Of a DNA stretch of 64,000 bases, positions 38,001 through 52,900 are shown one piece after another. Each line of letters opens with the position of its first letter. The first letter of the stretch is position 1. This DNA is from Trichoplax sp. H2 (Eukaryota > Placozoa > Uniplacotomia > Trichoplacea): assembly GCA_003344405.1 (NCBI GenBank), contig NOWV01000016.1, positions 372,001-436,000 of the forward strand, written 5' to 3'. The notes below the pieces were generated by a model, which was not told the DNA's origin, did no database searches, and worked only from the letters and a program-made list of their open reading frames with translations. The position numbers were made by a program, and so were the translations under genes.

Positions 38001-40447
38001 CGAATAGATTATATGATCAATTTCCAATCTGTGCTACACTTTCGTTGTCTATTTCAGTATTGGTTAAAGATTGTTCTACGCCAACTTCATTATTTTGCTG
38101 TCTATATGAATAAAGGAGAGCTTCATATAAAATGTGGTTATTACAGATACGTACATTCAATGGACTGATTAGTAAATCTCAACTTTTTCATGAAAAATAA
38201 TACGCGGTATTTTATACTATGGCTAGAGCTTGCAGTTTTATTTTTTGACCATGTCTAAAATATGAAATTTAATTGAAATTTTCCTTTGCATATATAGTTG
38301 TCCAAATTATTAAAATATGGAAAGGTCTTATGATTAGCTAATAAAGATTTGATACTTTAGGATGGAAACCGCTTAAAAATCTTTATGATCATAACAAAAC
38401 AGTAGAAATATAAAATTGAAATGGTATTACTACATCTAGTCATTCATTCTTAATAAAATATTAAGATATTTTACAATTAGTTCAGAAAGAATATCAAATT
38501 AAAGAAATTTAGAGCTTATAAACTTTTCTTATTATTACATAAAAGTAGAAATATCGAATAGAAAATTAAATTTTACTCTAGATATTCAATTTTAAAGAAA
38601 TATTAATAATTGTCATGAATGAATCACAGAGAGTATCATATTATGGATTTTAAAATTTTTTCCTAAATATAATATGCTTCTATAGCAAGAAATATGAAGT
38701 AGGATAAAATTTTTATGAACAGATGTTAAATTTTAATTGCTTTACCGCTGCTTAAAGGAGATTATAATTTTGATGCTAATAAGATGAATAAAATAATTCT
38801 AAAATTTAGCTAGAAAAATGAAATATTAACGGAGAAAAAATATTCATGGGCGGTTGTTTATTTTTAATGAAAGTATTAGCAACATTCCAATAATAATTAA
38901 TGATTAAAGTTATACTGCATCATTGCAAAGACTTATAAGCTGCCGTCGTTATATCATAAAAATATCATAAGAATAAACTTCTTATTATCTCATATGTTTA
39001 AGTACTTGAAGTTTCTAGCTCGAATAACAAATCTATGAAACTGAATAGAATTTCTGTACGACGTAGTTCATATTTAATGATGTACTTAGAAAAATTTCAT
39101 TAAAGGATAACTGAAATAAGCATCTCTAACACTAACTGCCATTGCACGTACTCGTATATTAACTCAAATTTTAATATTGGTATATAGAGAGAAGTGGATG
39201 AAACAGAAATAAAAATACAATAGTTTTGTGTATTGTTATTCAATCTTTGATGGAATTGCAAGACAACTTCTCTTACTCATTGACTAAGAATCTCACACAA
39301 CATGCAGCTTATAAAATTTTTATAAATTGAAGCTAAGTCCAAGCAAGAGAAGAAAGAGAAAGCATATCAATCAGAAAAATTTCTTAAATACAGTCCTTTA
39401 CTCCTAGAGAATCGTAATAAAAATCAATAAGATTAGTAATGAGCTATGTCACTCTAAATCTGCTAAAGTATTCGTTATTGCTACACATAAGTAGCCGTGA
39501 AGAGTATAAAATATGCTCTTTTCTTCTGTAATGACCGAGTAATAGTCTTTTACTATTACTACAATAGCTTACTCGATAGACAGTATTATATTTCTGTAAG
39601 AATAATGTTTCCTTAAATAAATTTAAGGCAATGATTTTTATTAAATTATATCCAAAATTAGCCATGATTATCTAGAATTAATCTTGTAAATATCATTCTT
39701 ACCCATCAAGATTTGTTATCGCAAAACGGTATTGATCTAATTAGACTACTACAATCTATTCTGTTCGAGATATGACCTTTATGCTTTTGATTAATCCATG
39801 GCTATGTATTAGTTCATAGAGCGATTTCAAACTTATTAAATCACCGTTATGAAAGCAATTGTCTAGCAACGTGAAAGAAAGTCACGTATAATACAGGAAG
39901 CCTTTTAAGCGTATTAGGGAAGGGAGATACAATAATACTACCTCCAATGACTCGGTGGTAATTAGTTATATTGCAATCCATAAAAGTCATGATCTTTACT
40001 TTTGTAGGCACAATCATTCGATTTAGGAATACAATTACTTGCGAGTGATTATATGATCAAATAGAAGCCGCTTTGCCGAATAAATGTGGTATCCTTTCAC
40101 TTCTGGCTGGCATTTTTAACCTTTGGGTTAATTTAAGACTATCTAGTTATTCACTAAATCATAGTTTATCAAATACCGTTCTACCGCATTTATATTGGCA
40201 ATTTTCTAGAATTTATTGGTATTATATATGATACGGAGTCAAACAGGTAATAGAAAATGATCGAAAAGAATGAAAGCAAAGTACAGATGATCTTTATAGA
40301 AAATATTAAACGAGAACATTTTAAGTAATGATATATCTAACAGTGTGAAAAAGATTGGATACCGAAATTAGGAACTTTCATGAAGCAGTTTATAATGTGG
40401 AAACACTGAACAGCTAGGCTAAATTGTTTATCTTGATCGTTAACTAT
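32082..40447. other. gene-poor AT-rich stretch
   Basis: No protein family recognised over 8.4 kb on either strand; the longest frames (about 60-73 residues) look random. A short diverged tandem pair (about 75-base period) lies at 33080-33200. Confidence 0.4.
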
Positions 40448-40557
40448 AAAATAATCACTACCGTATTTCTTACTGTAAGTCATTATTAGTTATCTCCATA
40501 TATATGTTAATCACTAAATTTAGTCATTTACTCTTCACGGTGGTTCGTACCGTGACA
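40448..40557 (-). mobile_element. truncated LTR fragment, inverted
   Basis: Reverse complement of the first about 110 bp of the element at 18082. It ends at 40552-40557 (GTGACA on plus, TGTCAC on minus) with the hairpin-forming CACGGT...ACCGTG. Similarity stops at GATTATTTT, so the rest is lost. Confidence 0.65.
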
Positions 40558-41689
40558 ATGCAATAAACATGCCAAGACATAAGATTGTGATTGATGAAAC
40601 CATATCCGCAGCCTTACATTAGTATGGATGCAGCTTTTATCATTCATGATAGGTTTAACTACACCTAGCAAAAATTTTGCATCTAACAATTGAAATTAGG
40701 TTACTTGCTTCACGATCAAGTGCTCAAGTCTAAATAAAATATCATTTAATCATATTATTACCATTCAAATTTATCGCTTCAGCACACATTTTTTTATCAG
40801 TCTATTAACATAAGAAATAGGTCAAGACGTTTTCGTTAAAATGCCTAGATTGTCTAGCTCAATTGACTATAAACCAAGACAAGTTTAAAATATTTTTTAC
40901 GTACGGTGTCTACTTTGTTTGACATCCATGTTATCGGAAACTAGTCTGTAAGCTATCTAGACTTTGGCTAAGCTGATAAATGATCAGAATTAAAAACACC
41001 TTGTACTTTTATTCATCTACTTTATGGAAGTAAACAGATTTACCTATCTTTATTAACGATAAAAAATCATAACTATTGTATTTTACTACCTATATTTCAT
41101 AAATTATTAGTTAAAAATAAAAATGATAGAATAACATATAATACAATGTTTCAATGCCTATTCGACATAAAACCGCTACAAATTGAATTGGATTGATTAT
41201 AAGGCCGCTTATTGATTGTCACGTTGACTTTTATTTCAGTATAAATCTTATTAAGCTCGGCGCATCAAGTTCGCTTGGTATAATGTAAACTATTCTATTC
41301 GTCTATATATTTGCGTATATAATTTTTATTATATTCCAAAAGAATTTATCTTATTATCACCATTTTGATGCAACATTTAAGTGGTATGTAAGCTTTAATA
41401 ACAAACTAACAGCTTTCAAAGAAATATCTAAATTTGCTATAGAGATTGACAAATATTTCGCTTTCATATGGCCACGACATAATTCTATTCAGTCTGAAAT
41501 ACGACTAACGCTACTTAGTATTCTTTACTATGAGATATCGTGATTACAAATTTTTCATATGAAATTATAATACAATACAAAATTTTTATGCGTAAGACTA
41601 AGCTTGTTTACTTCAATGGGATTTCTTTTCTTATAGAAAATTACTACAATATTTAGTAATTAGTTCCCCTAACCTCAATACCAATATTA
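40558..41689. other. intergenic, nothing recognised
   Basis: AT-rich, no gene or repeat identified. Confidence 0.4.
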
Positions 41690-44050
41690 CGCGCTAATAG
41701 ATCAAAATTAAATCTATCATTTTGGTACTTACTATAGTCTTAACAAAAGCTAACGATCTCAACAAGCTTCAATATAGGCACGATTTCTTGCAAATGATAT
41801 CTTTACATATAGTTGCTTATTTTCCATTTCATCATACTTAAGTGATGCAAAATCTTACTATGACATCTAGTAATTCGTTTAGATAGTCTAAGCACCAATA
41901 TCTTTTACTAGGAAGATTAAATCAAATCAATCACATTGCTACTTACCATAGTCTTAGCTAATTATTTTAGCAAGCTCCAAAGGTAGCACGATAGTTTTCA
42001 GCTAGTATCTTTATATATATACAGTTTTTATATATTTTATTTCATCATACATACGCGATACCAAATCGTCATGGATGTCAACATTATATAGTAAGATCTA
42101 TTATATAATAATAGTATCGCTCAATCTTTAGATGTCTTCTGATATTATAATGCAAGATGCTAGAAACACATTTAGTAGTACTCTGGATAAAGGTTCTATC
42201 TGATACTCTACCCTGTGATATATACCGATCACGAAGTTCCAAATTTTAGAAAAATAAGGGCTTTATTGAATCTTATACAAAGATTTACTACTCACAGCTG
42301 TACTCTAGCCGAATACTACCTACTAAAGACTTCTAGAACGAACTAAACAGAATAATCTTAAGTTGCATGCTTTTATACTTTTCGTAGCATTCGCAGCTAC
42401 AATCCGCATTGCAACCTTTTACCTTATTTTACACATAGTTAAATTATTCTTAGTAACACTATTCTACTGCGGACCATCATTAATCCGATATGGATACGAC
42501 TACAGTATTTATGTTGACATAATTCACTCCAGTCAAAGTACAATGAATTAACCATATCCTAATATAGATTTACGGTTCTATTTTTACCTATAACCTTATT
42601 AGTAACTCAACACCTTACTGTATATAGTCATCTGTACTCTAGCATAGAGTCTATACCACTACAGTCTATAGTTATGGCTACCAAATATCTCTTAGGATAA
42701 ATATAGAACTTACGCTACCGTACATTGTACTAAACACGGCTAACAGTCTACAATCACAATACTAAGTTACATTACATACCCATATACCAAAATTTTAATC
42801 AAATCAATCTTATCTTTCCTGGACTCATATTTACCATGATCTATGATCAAGATTAAAACAAAGAGCCGAAAAAATTCTAGAACACTAGTAACAAGACGGT
42901 ACTCAAAGTATTATTTATATACAGTTGCTTACTTTCTATATTACCTATCCTTTACAATATCACCACAAATTGTTAATACAATCTAATGTGACTGGTTGAA
43001 TCATGCCAATATCACTCAACCTTTAAATTTCTTCTGATATTATCATGCAAGAAGTTATAAATATATATAGCAGTCCTATTGATTGAGAGTTCTATCTGAG
43101 GTTCTACATATCTACCCTAGATTGTGATTGAATCAATCTTATCTATCCTGGACTTCTATTAACCACAGCCTATGACTTAGATTAAGGCTAAAGATTTAAA
43201 CAAACTCTAATATAGTAGTAACGCGACTGATTTCAAAGCATTACTTATATAAAGTCATTTATTCTCTCTTATATAATCTATCCACTACTATATCACCACG
43301 AATTTCTAGCGCAATCTAATATGAATAGTTAAATCATACTAGTATCGCCTAATCTTTATTATCTTCTGATATTAACATGCAAGATATTACAAACACATAG
43401 TAGTCCTATAGATTAAGAACTCTATCTAAGATTCTACCATCTACCTAAAATGTGATGGTCTAAATCAATCTTATCTATTCCGGACTGGTAATCATTATAG
43501 TTTATGGTCTAGATTAAAATTAACGATTTGAAAAACTCTAATATAGTAGTAACACGACTATTTTCAAATTATTTATTTATATACGGTTGCTTATTCTCTG
43601 TTTTATCATCCACGTAATATTATATCACCACAAATTACCAACATTATGTGTCACTCAATTTTTAAATTTCTTCTGATACTGTCATGCAAAATGTTACAAA
43701 CAGATATAGTATCACTCTTGTTAAAAAGGGTCCTATTTGAGGCTCTATCGATCTAAGTTATGATTGAATCAGTTTTATCTATCCTGAACTTGTATTTACC
43801 CTAGTCTAGACTAAAATTAACGATCTGAACAAACTCTAATATGGTAGTGGCACGACTGTTTCCAAAGTTTTCATTTATGTACAGTTGCACATTTCCTATT
43901 TTATCATCCATATAATATTATATCGACACAGATTACTAATATAATTTAATAGGACTGGCTAAGTCATAGCAGTATCGCGCAAGCTATATATTTATTCTGA
44001 TATTATCATGCAAGATATGACAAATCCATACACCGATGATCATTTATGAT
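41690..44050. repeat. diverged tandem array, unit about 300-340 bp
   Basis: At least six related units. The block CTTCTGATATTATCATGCAA recurs near 42136, 43031, 43373, 43670 and 43993. The block ACTCTAATATAGTAGTAAC...ATATACAGTTGCTTA recurs before each; earlier, more diverged units lie near 41735 and 41951. Spacing is about 300-340 bp except one 895-bp interval (42136 to 43031). Not coding in any frame I can follow. Confidence 0.75.
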
Positions 44051-47000
44051 TATAGTTCTATCTAGATTTAACTTTATCTTAACCAGAAGCATAAAATTAC
44101 CATCTATCTAATAATACACTTTAATTATCTAGTGCGAGTAGATAATTGCTACTTGATTCCCAGAATCCATTTTTTCATTCTTATCGCTTTTAGCATATGA
44201 TATTTTAAGTCCAAGCTAGAGATATTAACAAGCTGATTAACAGCATGATTGTTTTTAAATTTCACGTTATTATGAAGTTAATAATTGATAGACATTTTAC
44301 TTGATATGCCATATCATGACGTGTGCATTATAGCGTCCATGGCAGCTTTGTTATAGTCAATCATCAGTTTATTGTTATCACGATCTCGTGATGAAAAATA
44401 ATTGATATTATTGACAAAGCATCGTTATTGACAACCAAAATAATGATGGATTGTCGATGGAGTACAAATATAGTACTACATGTATTCATATTAGTATATA
44501 TTGTAATATCATGACTGACGTAAATTCAGATTGGTTTTTCAATGCTGGAATTACTTTATTGGCAGTTGTATGGGCAGTCTCGAATAGTATTTTCCTATTG
44601 CAAGTCAATGTGAATTTTTCCGTTATGGACAATCAGGAAATGATCACACTACTTCAATTGCTTTCCAACTGAAATTGGGTTGTACTGGTTTGAAAATTGA
44701 AATTAACGCCTATCTTTCTATACTAATAACCGAACTGGACACATTTGGTCATTCTTTTATACAAGCAATTAATTCTTCTTTCAAATCAAACAGTTAAGCA
44801 GTTGCTAATATTACTAAACGCATGACTTATTTCATTTCTACAAAGTACTACGTCAATAACCACAGCAATTATTTTCAATTTTGGCTGCTATAATATAAAT
44901 TATATCTGTCTATCGTTATTTTGTTGATGATCGACCATCGAGTTATCCTAGAGGCAGAGAAACAAATAGCTATAACTAACTATACTTAATCTTCCTATAT
45001 TGTGCTACAGAGCTATTGATTCTATTATTTCAACTTGAATTGTTGTTGTCTATCCCTATAATGTGGAACAAAACAACATGATGGATTTAATATGTCGTCA
45101 ATTAATTAATCAGTTATTGAAAGCAAAGACGTTTTCTAATAGAATGTCTTCAAATTATATCAACAAGAAATCAATCTAGAATAAATTCCTCCAATCGAAC
45201 CGATCGGTATAATATGGCCCCATTTATATCGGCAACTATTCTATTCTTTATCGTTTCTCAACGTAACTAGAATAAAATCAAAATTCATAATAGTTGCGTA
45301 GCTACTTATAGGGGCTTTAAATCAAACCAACAATTGAAATCGAAGCTCACGTACATCACAACCTATTTTATTTATGTTCTCACACAGTGATTTCATTATC
45401 TGACCACTAATTGCACCGATCGATGTATTCACATCCATTTAATACCAGTGTTCTTATATCCGTGTCCTATTTCAAGAATCATTCCTTGAATTAAAACTCA
45501 ACAAATTGATGCTTCATATATGTCATAAATTCTATCGGTCATCCTATTGCTATCACAATTTTGATTATCTTAATTTAAAAATAAGTCTTGATATATCTCA
45601 ATTAGTCGATAATATGATAATTTCATTTAGATAATTTAAATCATGTCCGTTGTTCCTAGATAGCAATATCAAATCAATTGAAAATATATCAATGAGCAAT
45701 GGACTCCAGTAAAGTAGTCTATACGGAAATCATCTTAGCACTAAATCAACGAATCGAACGAAATCTATCCACATACAAAGTCTGTGATAATTTTACTAAC
45801 TTTCATCGTTTCTTAATAATGCTTGTAGAAAACAAAACTGATCATAGTAGAATGCTTTAGTTCAAATTTTTGTAACTTAATATCCTGTATAATTCTCTTT
45901 AACAGAGTTACTCTGCATGGAATTATTACCAGCTATATGCAAACTCTATTCGTTTCAACTGTTATTGATAACGAATAACCACGAAAATCAAATTCACATT
46001 TAAGATACAAGTATAGTTTGCTTTTCATAGCTGAAATGATTAAAATAGAAAATTATTCATTATTCTAGCCCATATCAGCTTAAATTAAGGCTTACCGGTA
46101 GTTACAGCGACGCAGTACGTATTCTATAACTTACACCCTTTTCCCAATAACTTAATGATCCTATCGCTGTGGCCTTTCAAGGCACCACATTATCAATTAT
46201 CAAGTTATCATATTCAATGATTAGATTATTATTTTAGCTTTCAAATCATGCTACTATCTCATAGATCCAAGGGCAATCTCTTCTTCTGATATTTTGGTAT
46301 ATTATTATTCGCTTTTCTATTGGCTTTATCAGGTGATAACTTATCGCCTCTTCATCTTACCTTCGACTTTGCAAAGTCTTAACCATATTCTTTCTAGAAT
46401 TAAAATAATTCAGATTTTTAAGTGATAGTCTATCTTACTAACTAATGGCATTGCTATTATTCCATCAATAACAATTTATTAATCCCTGGCACGAATCTTA
46501 GGCTTCATTTTTTTACTATAAATTTAACCATTGGCATGAAAAATATGATATCTTTTTTTATCTATTAAACAATTGAAGAGTACATAAGCTTGCACTTTAC
46601 ATTCACAGTTTTGCTTCTTATTGATTTAACAACGTTAATTTATAGCTATATTATAATGCGATATTTCAAAAATCAGCAGTTGTCATTTTATCATGATCAG
46701 GAACCGTTATCAATTGCCGACAGGTTAATATTTTAATTCTTTATTTCTTAACAGTCATATCCAAACATTTCATACATCCTTTTCTCTCTCTTTATCCTGT
46801 AACTTTGACAAGTCTCGCCATAAGTCTTTAGATTACATGCTCTATTCTTAAGACTTTTATTGTTAATTGATGATTTTACGGTCTAAAATTACGAAACGAT
46901 CGAATCAAGATTTTCGTATTTTTTTAATAATTCTACGGTCTAAAATTACGGAACGATCAATCTTTTGATTTTTCAACCCTCTGTAATAGTGTGTTGGTTC

Positions 47001-47951
47001 TTATTATGTTCGGGGCTTTGCTCTAGATTTGATCCTTTCATTTACTATCATTCATCAAAGTTTCGTAACTACAATCTTCGTTATCATTACTAATTCTTGA
47101 AACTACATTAAGATTAAATTTTGTCATAATTTTACTCAGTATATAACTTGATTATCGAATAAAGTTATAACAATTCCTCTACGTGAGGTATGGTAGTTCC
47201 GAGAATCAGCACATCTGGACTTTCCTAATATAAATTCCACAAAAATTTGTGAATCTTCCACCTATTTCTTCTTACAGGATAGATCTTGATCTCTACCAGA
47301 TTTATGCCTTCATAATTACTCCTCTATCAAGTAGCCTCATAGTTCAGCATATTTGATTTCAGCGAACCATACATCAAGAAAAATTTACAAACTATAAAGA
47401 TACTTATTGTACAATGTCGCTGACCATGCCATGATGATCTGATTAAGTTATAATAATTTGAATTGACGCTAGACCACTTTATAACTTATTCCAGTCACGC
47501 TTTGAGAATCTATATTATATCGTAAATTGACAGGCTTCCGTGACAATTTAAGTTAAAATTAATATAAAATCTTGTGCCAGTTCTCAACATCAGGTTTACA
47601 AGAATAACTGTAGGGATTGATATTTATAATCATCTTTTCATTCATTTCTTTAAGTATCGATTAATTATTATTATGATTAATCTATTTACAGTAGCATAAA
47701 TCTCTAGAATAGCTATATATGCCATGATCAACATTAAAAACTAATGGATATGTTACTTTCCTAGAAAGTTTCTTATAATTGATGAAAAATTAATGAATTA
47801 CCATCCTATAAAAACTTATGATTGTAATTAATGCATCATTAGTTCATCATAAATATTCTTTACCTTACGTAGTGCATTATTTCATACTTGTAGTTAATCA
47901 ACCTCGAAAATCTGATAGATTCAGCCACTGATATAGGTAAGTGGTGTTAGG
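44051..47951. other. intergenic upstream of the CLIP3/4-like gene
   Basis: No gene recognised. A short tandem duplication (TACGGTCTAAAATTACGAAA-type, period about 60) lies at 46873-46975. Strand composition looks T/C-rich on plus. Confidence 0.4.
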
Positions 47952-49944
47952 ATGCCGGAATTAAAGCCTAAAAATGATAAACCAACCGTTCACAATCTAT
48001 CTCCCTTGCCTGTCTGTTCATTAGTAAGTTTCATGCTTCAATATCTTAATTCTACAAGAATTTAGAGCAGATTCTCTGCTACTAATCCTAAGTACTTCAA
48101 TAATTATCGATATAGTGCAAAAGTTCTGGAGTGACGCGCTTTAACTTCGACTGTGCGAAATGCATGGAGAGGTTAAAGAGGTAAGCATAGGACAATTATC
48201 GATTCTTACATGGGTAACTTTACGTAGATAGCGAATAGCTAACCATTCAGAAAATTCTGATAAAACTTTTCTGGGTTCTACTTCTAGCTCCAAGACAACA
48301 ATATCTGAGCTATTTGCTATTTTACGTATATGGACTTCTTCGGTGCAGCAAAATATTTCAATTATCCTGAATCTTGTAAGTACATCTTATGGGATAAACT
48401 TCTGCAGCATTAATTAGACATATTAGCTATAATAAAGTAAATGCAACACCCTATTCTTGTCAGTAATTGTTATATATACATTATTAAACAGCTATCATTT
48501 ATACTCTAAAATATATCAGTAAAAAGATTTCAGGAAACTGCGTTCTTAAAGAGATGCATTCATAATCGGACATTATAATCTACAGATCTAAAACTAGGTT
48601 ACTCGAAAGACCTGATCTAAGACCAATATTAATTCATATTTAGCACGAATGCAAATACAGTCTTAATGATTATGATAGCGTGTTATTATAGCTACATGTA
48701 TATGTAATTTCTTAACTAATTTACTATATAATTGAAAACATAAAGATTTTCCAACGTGGCGCAAATATTAACGATCGAGACGGACTAACTGATTTAACTT
48801 TATTACATTACGCCTGTAAAGCCGGAGCAAGTATACTTAACATTAGATCTATACTTACAGCTACCTAGCTGCAGTACTTGATTGCCATTATTACAATTAT
48901 TAAGCAATCTGCATATCTAACCTATGAATGAAATATTCTATTTGAACTAGATCATATTGGGGACGAAAATATTGCGTCAAAGATCATAACTGATCTTATA
49001 ACTAAGGTAAAATAAGAGTCTTTGTAAATGACTACCTCTAGATTGACTCCGTGATGGACAAGAGCAGTCTTATACGCTATGGCTAAACATGGCTATCACT
49101 CTTGTACCCAAAATTTCAGGATAAACGTGCTAATCACCAAATATTTTATTTTATAATCATACCGATAATATCAATAGGGAGCAGATGTTACAGCTCGAAG
49201 CCGATGGACCGATATGACGCCGTTACATTATGCATCATTCTTTAATTGCTCAAACGTAATCAATGTATTAGCGAAGACGCTAACTTCTTCAGGTTAGCTT
49301 AATTATATTCAATCTGGCCAATTACGGCATTACTACCTAATATTCTCGATATACATTACCCTGTAACTAATTTTACTCTCTCCGGCATAAAATATCCTGT
49401 TGCTAAATGCAATTTTTACGTAACTTTGATGATTTATGTCTATTACTAATATTTCTATAGAAATAAATGCTAAATGCTCGAGCTTTGACGATGGTACCTC
49501 TCTTCATATTGCCGCTAACAATTTATGCAGGGGTGCAGTGATAGCCCTGGTAAAATATCTATCCTTTCATGGCTAAATTTCATTTACTGAATTTAATAAC
49601 GAAATATATGCTCAAAAACAGATAAAATAATATATCTCATCCAATTATTCTAATAAATGTAGACATTGCCCTTACCCTTTTCTATCTTACGTTTATAACA
49701 CAGTTAGGTCATGGTGCTAATCCTAACATAACCAATAATTTAAATCGTTCAGCATTGGAAGTTGTACCTGATGGTAAGAGAAAGCTCAGAATAACTTTTT
49801 ATAAACTGAGCGGAAAATAACACTTGCTCTATTTATTTTTATGGATACCAACTAGTGGTCGCATTAGGTTCACAGGCTGAAGCTGTCATTATCGCTAAAG
49901 ACATTCAAGAAATGCTGCAATGTGGAAATGATATTGCGAAAATG
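47952..49944 (+). other. CLIP4: CLIP3/4-like gene, exons 1-9: leader and ankyrin half
   Basis: Exons 47952-48023, 48116-48180, 48288-48375, 48746-48830, 48951-49006, 49178-49292, 49461-49549, 49704-49773, 49856-49944. Near-identical blocks to vertebrate CLIP3/4: [10 protein letters not shown]...VQQNI (exon 3), [20 protein letters not shown] (exon 4), NHIGDE (exon 5), [19 protein letters not shown] (exon 6), [16 protein letters not shown] (exon 7), GHGANP...VVPD (exon 8). Exon 4's acceptor (ACATAAAG, 48745) is pyrimidine-poor but gives the only in-phase join. Confidence 0.9.
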
Positions 49945-52900
49945 GTAATAATAACAAGTGTGAAGGGATCTAGGATGATAAAGCCGTTAAAGCTACATCA
50001 TAATGGACGACCTTAGCTCATTTACTTACAGATTTATTAGATGATCTAACGGTATATTTCGATTTGTCTTGTTCTCGCTTAATATTAAGGCTAATTGATC
50101 TCTCTTTATTTTTCTAACAAAATAGAAGACGATCCGGGATAGAATCCGATCACAAGAACGTGAGCAGCAAAAAATTAATAAAGCATTTTCTCCATTGACA
50201 ACTCAGGTCAAGTTAATGATATGTAGATAAAAAAGTTATTGGAGCACTACTAGATACTTAATTGCTTTTCAAGTCATAAATAGGACTAAACCAAGATGCT
50301 ATATAAAAATGAAACTATCGACTAATGACTATACCACTGAACGAGCAATATAAGACTTATATAATTCTAATCTTTAATATTCTGTAAACAGGTGTTGAAA
50401 ACGGATATGAATAAGGAAGTTAAGAAGAATGAATATCAAGAGAAGGTTGTAATACTTTTTATATTCATTAAGGCAGTCAACCTATTTATAAATCCATTTG
50501 AGTATTAAGCGTTAATTTGTTCCATAAAATTTTTCATAAAAGTTCTCATTATGCTACTGATCTGGACATTGAATAATAATTCCTCAGATTTTGCCCAACT
50601 CGAATAATAGCCGAGATCAGACAGAAAAATTAAATGGAATTAATCACAGTATATCGCCTAATCACGTTAAGGTAAGAATTCAATCGAATTTAAGAAAATT
50701 TAAGGCTAGAAAGCCACTGTGTTACTTGTAATAAACTATAATCGGTTATAATTGTGATAAATTCACTATTTACATTTGAAAAATCTGGTAAGTATGCTTG
50801 TTCTTAACGTTGACAGTTGAATAAGTAAACTATCCTATTTTCTTTATTTACATTTCTATTTATTCATTTATTTTATATCTTTCGCTAATGTAGAAAAATG
50901 AGAACAAAAGTGATACAGCTAATTTACCATCCATAGCTAATAATGTTACAAAACTTTTCCACATTGACGTGAAAAGTATGATACTTTTAGATAGCTCTTC
51001 TATTACTGTCTACTTCGTATTATTGAAAACATAAATAATAAGACAGTATAACTTCTAAATTGATATGGAAAAGTAGACAACAGAAACTAAATCTTAGAGA
51101 AGAAATGATCATTTATGTTTTCATTTAAACTACACTTACGTATGTTTTTACTGAATTGAAATTCAATATAAATTTTTAAACTATCACAAAAAGTAAAAAT
51201 AATATAGTACTACCCTGCATCTGCTTTATATTACATAATACAGTATTTCGATAGCATTCATCACCTAGAGACATTAAAAAAAGTAAATTGAGAAAAGGTG
51301 TTAAGAAAAATGATTCATTAGAGCAGGACGAGGTTGATATAATACTTAACAATTCTAATCATACTAAAATTGAATATAGATGCTTAAAGATAGGAAATCA
51401 TTAAATGGTATATTGTTGTGTTATACAGGTTACAATTATACAATAGCTTAGATAATTTATTATAAATTTATGATCATATATAGTACCTTTTAATATAATA
51501 AATATTTATGACTATGTCTTAATTATAGTTATCCATGTATGCGATATTTTTATAATTTATGCACTGTCCAGAAATTTATATCTTATTATTGTTTAAATAT
51601 AATACTCAATTTTGCTCTTTAGACAACCAAGGACGGTAAAAAAAGTAAATCTAGGGACAGCAACAAGAAAATTAATTCATTAGATGAAGATGAGGTAGGA
51701 ATAAATTACTCGCTTATTCTCACATTAATTTGATTTATTAGTGCTTGTATGCAAGTAGAAAAGGACAAAAAATTTTTTGAATTCTATTTCGTATTTAATT
51801 TAATTTCCTATCTTAGGTATCGCCTAAGGATGGTAAAAAGAATAAGTCTAAAGATAGCGTTAAGAAAATCGATTTATTAGATCAAGATGAGGTCAATACC
51901 AAAATTATATATAAAAGCTTGAATTAAATATCGCTACAGAAAATGAATACTTTCAGAACATGTATTTGATAGCCTAATTAATTTCTTCTCTTCAGATATT
52001 CCCTAAAGATATTAAGAAAAATAAATCTAAAGATATTACTAGGAAAATCGATTCATTAGATCAAGAGGGGGTTCGTGTAAAAGCTAACTTTCACGTCTAA
52101 ATTGCTTTAGAAGTACCATAATAAATTATTGGTACGGTAAACGATGAAAAGCATTGAAATAATTTAATATCTTTCTCAATAGGCTTCACCCAGAGAGAGT
52201 AAAAAAAACAAATCTAGAGACGGCAGTAAGAAAGGCGATTCATTAAATCAAGACGATGTAAGTAGATTTAGGTTGGCATTTTCACATTTAATTTAATTTC
52301 GAGTCATCTCAGTTGAGCTACATTGGTTATAAATAGTTTCACTTTCAGGTGAATGATAGAAAATACTTCCAAGAACTATTTCCTATTAATCATTTAATAT
52401 TTAATTTCCATTCTTCAGGTATCGCCCAAGGGTAGCAGAACAAAGTCTAGAGATACTGTCGAAAAAATGGATTCATCAGAGCAAAATGGGGTATGCTGAG
52501 TTTATTCGCTTCATACACGTTTAATCAATTGGATGCCGTAGCTGGAGTGTTCTAATCAATTTTGAACATGATGACAGAAATTGCCTCAATCTCCTTTTCA
52601 TAATTTTGTAGACATCGTCCAAGTTGCCTCCTAACGGTAGTAATAAGAAAATTAGTGATACAGTTGACAGAATTTATTCTTTTCATAATCAAGATGAGGT
52701 ACAGATGAATTATCTAATTTTTCCTCATGGTTTTTTCATACCTATTCTACTAATTATATACGTGCTAGCTTGTGATGAAAGATCTAGCCACAAAGTAACT
52801 GCTTTCATTATCAATCTATTGCTGCAGGAAACTCATAGGGATAGAACTACTGATTTTAGCAAAGGAATTAAGTCTTTAACTCAAAACGATGTAAGACGTT

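Noticed and set aside
50034-50053. Possible extra 20-nt exon after exon 9 of the CLIP3/4-like gene (LLDDLT)
   Set aside because: It would need a phase-1 junction, whereas exon 9 (ending 49944) joins exon 10 (starting 50126) directly in phase 0.
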